A stretch of DNA of 64,000 nucleotides from CAYYTU01 sp964474655 (GTDB lineage Bacteria > Chloroflexota > Anaerolineae > B4-G1), in the NCBI GenBank assembly GCA_964474655.1, contig CAYYTU010000006.1, positions 22,615 through 86,614 of the forward strand, in the 5' to 3' direction. The position numbers were made by a program, and so were the translations under genes. Under the pieces are notes generated by a model. That model made no database searches and was not told the DNA's origin. It saw only the letters and a program-made list of their open reading frames with translations. Below, piece by piece: positions 58,872-64,000 of the stretch (positions are counted from its first letter, which is position 1; every line of letters begins with the position of its first letter).

Positions 58872-58899
58872 ACTATACCACAGGCAGCGAGATTGTCAA
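58872..58899 (-). promoter_or_regulatory. Promoter of the FMN-synthase gene
   Basis: Minus strand TTGACA (58894-58899), 16-base spacer, TATAGT (58872-58877). The leader is about 150 bases and contains an intrinsic terminator. It is back to back with the divergent promoter at 58904-58933. Confidence 0.8.
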
Positions 58900-58903
58900 C
58901 CAC

Positions 58904-58933
58904 TTGGTCGAGTTTGTCACTTCACTGTACAAT
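58904..58933 (+). promoter_or_regulatory. Promoter of the metallopeptidase gene, leaderless arrangement
   Basis: TTGGTC (58904-58909), 18-base spacer, TACAAT (58928-58933). Only 8 bases separate the -10 box from the ATG at 58942, and there is no Shine-Dalgarno sequence. Confidence 0.6.
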
Positions 58934-58941
58934 ACCACGCG

Positions 58942-60270
58942 ATGAAATTAGTGATCAAACGCTTACGGCAGATGATGGGATGGATAGCACGCCGCTGGAT
59001 GCTGGCGCTGCTGATGATAGCGCTGCTCCTGACACTGACCTACGAAGGCCCGCCGCCGGGCAAGATGGAAACCCAGATCAAACGTAAACTGGCGGGGCAG
59101 CGATTCGACTTCGTCAGCTGGGAGTTACAAGCAGTATGGAGCAAGTTAACACACCGCCTAGTGGTCCCACAGCGATATATGGACGAAGCAGCCCGCAGCG
59201 ACTTCCTGCAGGACTATCTAAAGATGGTGGCGGAGGCTCAGGTTCTGGATTGGGAGATTTACTGGCTGTACGCCGACCCAGATGTGGAGAGGCCCGACGA
59301 AGAGTCGGCTGAGCTACGCGCCGAGCGGGCAACTCTGCGCGCCAAAATCCGAACCCATCAGCCTGTGGCCGAGGCCATCCTGGAGGAGCAGGTGGCATGT
59401 ATGCTAGTCGATGAGGGATTCGGCGTGCTGGGGCAGGAGATTCCGCCGATTTTGGTACACATCACGCCGCTGCCGCAGATGCTGATCGTCTCCCCCCGCG
59501 AGCGCATCGAACGCATCCACAGCCTGGGGCTGGAGCACGGGCTGGATACAGCACAGCAAGAGACGATTGAGAAGCAGGTAGACGAGGCCCACGAGGTCTC
59601 CTCGCTGGTGACGAACATCGGAGGGCTGGCGGCCTATCCGGCGATGTTGCTGGAGAGCAACTCGCTCAACTGGCTGGCCGACGTCACGGCTCACGAATGG
59701 ACCCATCACTATCTGGCGGCGTACCCCCTGGGCCGGGACTACAGCGTTGCACCGGAAACGCGCACCATCAACGAGACGGTGGCCTCGATTATGGGGCGCG
59801 AGGTAAGCCGGAGGATGGTAGCGCGCTACTATCCCGAGCTGATGCCCCCGAAAGAGAACGTGGATGCTGAATCGGAGTCAGAAGATGAGGAGCAAAGCGA
59901 GGAGCCACACGAGGATCAAAACGAAGACCCACCGGCCTTCGACTTCCGCGCCGAGATGCACGAGACGCGCGTCCGAGTAGATGATCTGTTGGCTGAAGGT
60001 AAGATTGAGGAAGCCGAAACCTATATGGAGCAGCGGCGGGAGAAATTCGTGGAAGAAGGATACCATATCCGCAAGCTGAACCAGGCTTACTTCGCGTTCC
60101 ACGGGGCCTACGCCGATCAGCCCGGCGCATCTGGGAAGGACCCCATCGGGCCAGCGGTGCGGGAGTTCTTCGCCCGCAGCCCCGACCTACACGCGTTCAT
60201 CCGTCAGATCGCAAGCGTCACGACGTTAGAGGAGCTGGAGTACTTGCTGGCAGAGACGGATAATTTCTGA
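58942..60270 (+). CDS. Membrane-anchored zinc metallopeptidase-like protein
   Basis: 442 residues from the ATG at 58942; the frame is open to 58720, but that part covers the promoters. One N-terminal transmembrane helix (about 18-32). The catalytic zinc motif is VTAHEWTHHYL (HExxH, about 252-256) and a Glu in INETVASIMGREV (about 275-287) fits the third ligand of gluzincins. A very acidic low-complexity insert (about 312-334) separates this from a helical C-terminal region. Function unknown; likely acts outside the membrane. A terminator follows. Confidence 0.75.
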   Translation: MKLVIKRLRQMMGWIARRWMLALLMIALLLTLTYEGPPPGKMETQIKRKLAGQRFDFVSWELQAVWSKLTHRLVVPQRYMDEAARSDFLQDYLKMVAEAQVLDWEIYWLYADPDVERPDEESAELRAERATLRAKIRTHQPVAEAILEEQVACMLVDEGFGVLGQEIPPILVHITPLPQMLIVSPRERIERIHSLGLEHGLDTAQQETIEKQVDEAHEVSSLVTNIGGLAAYPAMLLESNSLNWLADVTAHEWTHHYLAAYPLGRDYSVAPETRTINETVASIMGREVSRRMVARYYPELMPPKENVDAESESEDEEQSEEPHEDQNEDPPAFDFRAEMHETRVRVDDLLAEGKIEEAETYMEQRREKFVEEGYHIRKLNQAYFAFHGAYADQPGASGKDPIGPAVREFFARSPDLHAFIRQIASVTTLEELEYLLAETDNF

Positions 60271-60286
60271 CAGAGCACCCCGCAAA

Positions 60287-60334
60287 GCACCTCGCTGGCG
60301 GATATCTCATCCGCTAGAGCGAGATGCGCTTTTT
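60287..60334 (+). terminator. Terminator of the metallopeptidase gene
   Basis: A bulged stem GCACCTCGCT..GGCGGAT / ATCCGCTAGAGCGAGATGCGC followed by TTTTT (60330-60334). The T-run overlaps the stop codon of the convergent ABC ATPase gene. Confidence 0.65.
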
Positions 60335-61118
60335 ACCCCTCCTCATGATTGAGCGCAGTCCACACTTGCTGTGTCAAGAGACTACAAGCCGATTGCTTCT
60401 GGACGTCCGGGGTGCGCGGGCGTGGTAGGTCGATCGGTACTTCCGCCACGATGGACGTGGGGCGGGGCCCCATCACCAGCACGCGGTCGGAGAGGAGTAC
60501 GGCCTCTGACACGGAATGGGTCACCATCAGGACCGTCTTGCGACGGGCCTGCCAGATACGGAGTAGCTCACGCGCCATGCGCTCTCTCGTCAGCGCATCG
60601 AGCGCACCGAAGGGCTCATCCAGCAACAGGATCTTGGGGTCGTGGATCAGGGCCCGCGCCAGGGCCACTCGCTGGGCCATCCCGCCAGAAAGCTGCGCCG
60701 GGTAGGCCTCCTCGAACCCCTCCAATCCGACCAGCTCGATCAGCGACTGAGTCTTCTGCTTGATCGCTTGCTCGCGGTGTCCATTCATCTCCAGGGGCAA
60801 CCGCACATTCTCCTCAACGGTGCGCCATCCCATCAGCGTCGGATCCTGGAAGACAAACCCTACGTCACGACTCGGACGGTCCACAGGGTGCCCTGCCAGT
60901 CGAACGCGACCGCCCAATGGATGTTCCAGCCCGGCCACCAGCTTGAGCAGCGTCGTCTTACCGCAGCCAGACGGTCCCACCAGACAGACGAACTCCCCTT
61001 CGGCCACCTGGAGGGAAATATCCTCCATCACCGCCACCCGCCCGTTGTTGGACGGGTGGTAAGCCATGCTCAGATTCTCGACGCGTAACAGAGGTTCTTT
61101 CATCGTGAGCCTCCTCAT
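60333..61118 (-). CDS. ABC transporter ATPase of the riboflavin uptake operon
   Basis: 261 residues. NitT/TauT-type ATPase: Walker A GPSGCGKTTLLKL (about 49-61), Q-loop FVFQDPTLMGW, signature LSGGMAQRVALARAL (about 143-157), Walker B ILLLDEPFGALD and the His switch VTHSVSEAV. It powers import by the permease at 62162 and the binding protein at 61151. The start may be Met6 (61103). It is the last gene of the FMN-riboswitch operon, 32 bases after the binding-protein gene. Confidence 0.9.
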   Translation of the reverse strand: MRRLTMKEPLLRVENLSMAYHPSNNGRVAVMEDISLQVAEGEFVCLVGPSGCGKTTLLKLVAGLEHPLGGRVRLAGHPVDRPSRDVGFVFQDPTLMGWRTVEENVRLPLEMNGHREQAIKQKTQSLIELVGLEGFEEAYPAQLSGGMAQRVALARALIHDPKILLLDEPFGALDALTRERMARELLRIWQARRKTVLMVTHSVSEAVLLSDRVLVMGPRPTSIVAEVPIDLPRPRTPDVQKQSACSLLTQQVWTALNHEEG

Positions 61119-61150
61119 CCCCAGGAGACTTGGAGCCCCTGGGGCTTATG

Positions 61151-62131
61151 CTATTGCGGCAGCATCTCGTTGGTGAAAGCCTGGTCCGGATCGACGTCTT
61201 CTTCCAGCAGGCCCGCGTTGCGCATCACTTCTACAGTATTGCGCCAGGCTTCCGGATCCGAAGCGCCCAACGGTTCGCCGCGCCAGTAGTCCATCGAGGC
61301 CTCCAGTACCGCCCGCTGGACCTCTTCGTTCTCGTCCAGCTCCTCGATGTACTCGCGGCAGATGTCGAAGGCCGCATCGGGATCCTCAAGCGTATCCCAC
61401 AGCCCCTTCAGGAACGCACGCGCGAAGGCCTGGGCCAGCTCAGGGTTCTCCTGCAGCGTGGACTCGTTGGTGATCAGTCCGTTGGAGACGAGGGCAATTT
61501 CGTCGGCGACGGGGAAGGAGACGAACGATTCCCCCCTCTGCTCCAGCTGAACCGGCTCGTTGTTTGCATAGACCACGGCAGCGTCGACGCGCCCCTCAGT
61601 CAGATTGGCCAGCTGGGTGTAGCCGATGACCTCCAGTTGGACGTCATCTTCCGTCAGGCCGTGCTCGGCTGCCAGCGCTCGCCAGCCGATGTAGCTGGCC
61701 CCGAAGGTCTCGGGGATGCCGAGAGTCCCCCCCGCCAGGTCGGAGGGATGCTGGATGCCGCTTGCCTCCAGGGCCACCACGGAGACAGGGAAGCGCTGCC
61801 ACCAGTTGACGAAGGTCACCACCGGCAGATCCTGGGCGCGGGCCAATAATACCTGATCGCCGCTGGCGATGGCGAAAGGGAGCTCGCCGGAGCCGACCAG
61901 GCGCACGCCGTCGGTCTCCCAGCTGTAATCGAACTCGATCTCGATGCCCTCCTCGGCGAAGTAGCCGCGCTCCACGGCCACGTAGACCGGGGCGAACTGG
62001 ACGTTGGCCACAAAGCCCATAGGCAGCCGGAGCTGTGTTGGCTCCGGCGTCGACGCACCGGGATTGCCAGCGCAGCCGGCCAGGGCGACGGAGAGGAGCA
62101 CAATTGCGATTAGAAGCGTTCTATTTTCCAT
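61151..62131 (-). CDS. ribY: NMT1/THI5-like substrate-binding lipoprotein, RibY-type
   Basis: 326 residues. Lipobox in LLSVALAGC (Cys20). NMT1/THI5-like periplasmic binding fold: LPMGFVANVQFAPVYVAVER (about 36-55), GYFAEEGIEIEF, ELPFAIASGDQVLLARAQ (about 83-100) and GIPETFGASYIGWRALA (about 135-151). This family binds pyrimidines, thiamine precursors or riboflavin. Control by an FMN riboswitch at 63056 points to riboflavin as the ligand, as in RibXY systems of Chloroflexota; binding itself is not shown here. Confidence 0.8.
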   Translation of the reverse strand: MENRTLLIAIVLLSVALAGCAGNPGASTPEPTQLRLPMGFVANVQFAPVYVAVERGYFAEEGIEIEFDYSWETDGVRLVGSGELPFAIASGDQVLLARAQDLPVVTFVNWWQRFPVSVVALEASGIQHPSDLAGGTLGIPETFGASYIGWRALAAEHGLTEDDVQLEVIGYTQLANLTEGRVDAAVVYANNEPVQLEQRGESFVSFPVADEIALVSNGLITNESTLQENPELAQAFARAFLKGLWDTLEDPDAAFDICREYIEELDENEEVQRAVLEASMDYWRGEPLGASDPEAWRNTVEVMRNAGLLEEDVDPDQAFTNEMLPQ

Positions 62132-62161
62132 CTATAACCTCCAGTCTGAAGGATGTACGAT

Positions 62162-62929
62162 TCACGATCCATTTTCCTGCCAGCGAAGTGCCAGACGCTC
62201 CGCCAGCGCCACAGTCCCATACAATACCTGAGCCATCACGATCAGCGTGACGATGCCGACGAAGACCAGCGGCGTGTCGTACAGCTGCTGGCCCTGCTTG
62301 AGCAGATAGCCCACGCCGCGATCGGAGGCCACGAACTCGCCCACTACCGCCCCAATCACGGCCAGCGTGGCGCCCACCTTAAACCCGCCCAGAAGCGTCG
62401 GCAGCGCGGCTGGCACTTCCAGCATCCAGACCATTTGCCAGCGGCTGGCCTCCAGCGTGCGCATCAAATCCTTCAGGTCCTCCCGCACGGATCGCACGCC
62501 AACGACGGTGTTGACCAGGATGGGAAAGAAGACGATCAGGGCGCAGACGAGGATCTTGGAGAGGATGCCAGTGCCGAACCAGATCACCAGCAGTGGAGCA
62601 ATGGCGACGGTGGGCACCGACTGGGAAGCCACGATGTAGGGCGCCAGCAGCCGTTCCGCCAGCGGGGAGTGGGCCAACAGGTAGCCCAGGAGTGTGGCCA
62701 CCACAGCCCCCAGGCCCAGCCCGGCCAGGATCTCCGTCAGCGTCACGCGCACGTGGAGCCAGAGCGTGCCACGGGCGATCAGTTTGATCAGCCGCTCCCA
62801 TACCATCCCCGGCGAGGGGAGGATGAACGTCGGGTAGCCGCCCAGCCAGACGACCGCCTGCCAGAGCAGCAGGAAGACGCTCAAGCTGAGCAACGCCAAG
62901 CCAATTCGCGATAAATCCTTTTCCTTCAT
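62162..62929 (-). CDS. ribX: ABC transporter permease, RibX-type
   Basis: 255 residues from the ATG at 62929. The frame continues upstream to 63058, but that region is the riboswitch terminator. Six helices. The EAA loop is LMRTLEASRWQMVWMLEVPA (about 155-174), with SVPTVAIAPLLVIWFGTG (about 108-125) typical of the NitT/TauT/SsuC class. It forms the channel for the RibY-type binding protein, whose gene starts 30 bases downstream. The operon order is permease, binding protein, ATPase. Confidence 0.85.
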   Translation of the reverse strand: MKEKDLSRIGLALLSLSVFLLLWQAVVWLGGYPTFILPSPGMVWERLIKLIARGTLWLHVRVTLTEILAGLGLGAVVATLLGYLLAHSPLAERLLAPYIVASQSVPTVAIAPLLVIWFGTGILSKILVCALIVFFPILVNTVVGVRSVREDLKDLMRTLEASRWQMVWMLEVPAALPTLLGGFKVGATLAVIGAVVGEFVASDRGVGYLLKQGQQLYDTPLVFVGIVTLIVMAQVLYGTVALAERLALRWQENGS

Positions 62930-62994
62930 ACCCACTCCACACAACAGCAAGCCCCGTGGTAACTTTCGCCACGGGGCAGGGCTGATGACACAAC

Positions 62995-63020
62995 AAAAAA
63001 CCGAAGACTTTCGCCTTCGG
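62995..63020 (-). terminator. Terminator of the FMN riboswitch
   Basis: Minus strand CCGAAGGC-GAAA-GTCTTCGG (63001-63020), an 8-bp stem with a GNRA tetraloop, followed by six T (62995-63000). It sits between the aptamer and the permease start, as expected for the expression platform. Confidence 0.85.
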
Positions 63021-63055
63021 GGTTTCCTCGCGCGGTCATACAGCGCACGTAGGGT

Positions 63056-63188
63056 CATCTTCTACCATCCGGACTGTACCGTCGGCCCCGGAATTGTCAC
63101 CGGGTCGGCCATTGAGGTGGCTCGCGGGCTTTGGCGAGACGGCGCTCGCCTTACCGCCGGTCGGGAGTTTCACCCTGCCCCGAAGATG
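63056..63188 (-). promoter_or_regulatory. FMN riboswitch (RFN element)
   Basis: Read on the minus strand, conserved blocks appear in the RFN order: GGGCAGGGTGAAACTCCC, GACCGGCGGTA, AGCCCGCGAGC, GACCCGGTGACAATTCCGGG, GCCGACGGT and AGTCCGGATG. The closing helix P1 is CATCTTC/GAAGATG (63182-63188 with 63056-63062). FMN binding should favour the downstream terminator and shut off the transporter operon. Confidence 0.95.
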
Positions 63189-63212
63189 GTGCGTTAAACT
63201 GTCAACACTAAG

Positions 63213-63240
63213 ATTATAATCGCTCGCGGCGCTGTGTCAA
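63213..63240 (-). promoter_or_regulatory. Promoter of the riboflavin transporter operon
   Basis: Minus strand TTGACA (63235-63240), 16-base spacer, TATAAT (63213-63218), both perfect. The transcript would start near 63206, about 18 bases before the aptamer. Confidence 0.85.
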
Positions 63241-63393
63241 GGGGCGCCAAAGGGGACGATAGTCCCCGTATTTAGTCAGCGCATAGCATCGCCCACCACA
63301 TTTGGGAGTGTGGGCTGTCGTCCACGCCGAGCACCACGCGAAATCCCAAAGAGACTGGAGTTGCTTTGCTGGTTGCAAAACTGCCCCGAGCTC

Positions 63394-63487
63394 AGACCTC
63401 CGAGGTCTTGCGCGATTTCTTCATAGCCCTGAGCAATACAGATTGTTTCTCGTGGGGGCACCGCGCTGCCGGAGACCTCGGAGGTCT
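63394..63487. repeat. Pair of AGACCTCSGAGGTCT palindromes
   Basis: AGACCTCCGAGGTCT (63394-63408) and its exact inverse complement AGACCTCGGAGGTCT (63473-63487). Each is a perfect palindrome around one central base, so each can form a 7-bp hairpin, and the two can also pair with each other. They lie 12-105 bases past the stop codon of the KBL-family gene. Confidence 0.7.
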
Positions 63488-63499
63488 TATAAAGCGAGC

Positions 63500-64000
63500 C
63501 TAAATCAGTCCCAGCTTCTCCCCGCCTTGTTTGAAGGCCTGGATGGCCGTGTCGAGCTGATCCTTCGTATGCTCGGTGCAGAGCTGGACCCGGATGCGGG
63601 CCTTGCCGCGGGCTACCATCGGGTAGACGATGGGCAGCACGTAGATCCCCTCGCCCCACACGAACTCGGCCAGCGCCTTGGCCGTCTTGCTCTCGCCGCA
63701 CATAATCGGCACGATGGGCGTCTCGCTGTGACCGGTGTCGAAGCCCAGCGCGTTCATCTGGTCCAGGAAATAGTCGCGGTTCTCCCACACCCGCTCGACG
63801 CGCTCGGGATGATTCTCCATCACGTCGATGGCCGCGATGGTGGCCGCCGCCACGCCGGGGGGCAGCGCGCCGCTGAGCAGCCAGGTGCGCGAGGTGTTCA
63901 TGGCGAACTTGATCAGCTCCTCGCTGCCGCTGAGATGCCCGCCGACGATGCCGAAGGCCTTGGAGAAGGTGCCCATCTCGGCGTGGACCTGGTCGCGCGT
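63500..64000 (-). CDS. KBL/AONS-family PLP-dependent acyltransferase, C-terminal part (5' end outside window)
   Basis: The frame is open to base 64000, so only the last 166 residues are seen. MGTFSKAFGIVGGHLSGSEE contains the PLP-binding lysine (SKAFG) of the alpha-oxoamine synthase family, with SGALPPGVAAATIAAIDV and RIRVQLCTEHTKDQLDTAIQ as expected further on. Members include 2-amino-3-ketobutyrate CoA ligase (glycine C-acetyltransferase) and 8-amino-7-oxononanoate synthase; the visible part resembles the former slightly more. Stop TAG at 63500-63502. Confidence 0.85.
   Translation of the reverse strand, partial: TRDQVHAEMGTFSKAFGIVGGHLSGSEELIKFAMNTSRTWLLSGALPPGVAAATIAAIDVMENHPERVERVWENRDYFLDQMNALGFDTGHSETPIVPIMCGESKTAKALAEFVWGEGIYVLPIVYPMVARGKARIRVQLCTEHTKDQLDTAIQAFKQGGEKLGLI

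Larger units (their letters stand above)
62930..63499. other. Regulatory intergenic region of the riboflavin operon, plus palindromes
   Basis: 570 bases without a gene. The left 310 hold a second leader hairpin (GCCCCGTGG/CCACGGGGC, 62951-62977), the riboswitch terminator, the FMN aptamer and the promoter. The right 260 hold two 15-bp palindromic repeats (63394-63408 and 63473-63487) and nothing else recognised. Confidence 0.8.

Noticed and set aside
1..64000. tRNA or rRNA genes
   Set aside because: I looked for TTCGA/TTCAA T-loop contexts with acceptor stems and for rRNA signatures and found none I could support by eye; a tRNAscan-SE run would settle it.

Overview
The window looks like chromosomal sequence of a free-living bacterium, most likely a member of the Chloroflexota (possibly an uncultured Anaerolineae-like lineage). 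This is inferred from gene style, not from a marker phylogeny: a primary sigma factor and sigma-70 type promoters (TTGACA/TATAAT) in a GC-rich background, an FMN-riboswitch-controlled RibXY-type riboflavin transporter, a split glutamate-synthase-like module, and lipoprotein and extracellular-domain genes. No rRNA, tRNA, CRISPR array, phage or full-length transposase was found.

Layout. 1-5 kb: the 3' end of a metallophosphoesterase, a DUF4349 lipoprotein, a cysteine ligase that resembles MshC more than CysRS, a GNAT acetyltransferase and an MshA-like glycosyltransferase. 5-6.7 kb: a gene-free, repeat-dense region with inverted-repeat pairs, nine 22-bp tandem units and a hairpin series. 6.7-19.2 kb (all minus strand): a secreted lamin-tail/DUF11/phospholipase-D protein, several membrane proteins, a universal stress protein, an HD hydrolase with a site-2 protease, and a YbdK-type ligase. 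19.5-23.9 kb (plus): YceD, the primary sigma factor, a candidate structured RNA with a terminator, MetG and a lipoprotein. 24-30.4 kb: UbiD, then a tight operon (B12-binding protein, MeaB, histidine phosphatase, GNAT, PRPP synthetase, thioesterase, sugar nucleotidyltransferase). 30.4-34.2 kb (minus): MreB and PcrA/UvrD.

34.4-50.9 kb (plus): a G5/beta-propeller lipoprotein, then a polysaccharide region (two O-antigen ligase-like polymerases, UDP-glucuronate decarboxylase, GtrA, GalE, two GT4 glycosyltransferases), ending with a permease-USP-USP-DUF389 fusion and an SDR. 51-58.7 kb: an unrecognised 494-aa protein and a glutamate-synthase-like pair (class II amidotransferase fused to GXGXG; a double FMN-domain protein), with a PIN-domain gene pair lodged between them. 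58.9-63.2 kb: a membrane metallopeptidase and the riboflavin-uptake ABC operon, with its FMN riboswitch, terminator and promoter readable in the sequence. The window ends inside a KBL/AONS-family PLP enzyme.

The strongest non-genic signal is a set of small MITE-like elements. Family A (17561-17862 and 31459-31617) is split in its first copy by another terminal-inverted-repeat element, and the second copy preserves the empty site. A further 163-bp element with perfect 12-bp inverted ends sits between perfect 21-bp direct repeats at 17371-17575. Family D (3550-3645, and inverted at 31786-31881) also has inverted ends. The strongest gene-level leads are the MshC-like/MshA-like neighbourhood, the glutamate-synthase-like module with its orphan partner and leader terminator, the four-module permease fusion, and several apparently leaderless genes. 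Identities, lengths and spacings quoted here were counted by hand.
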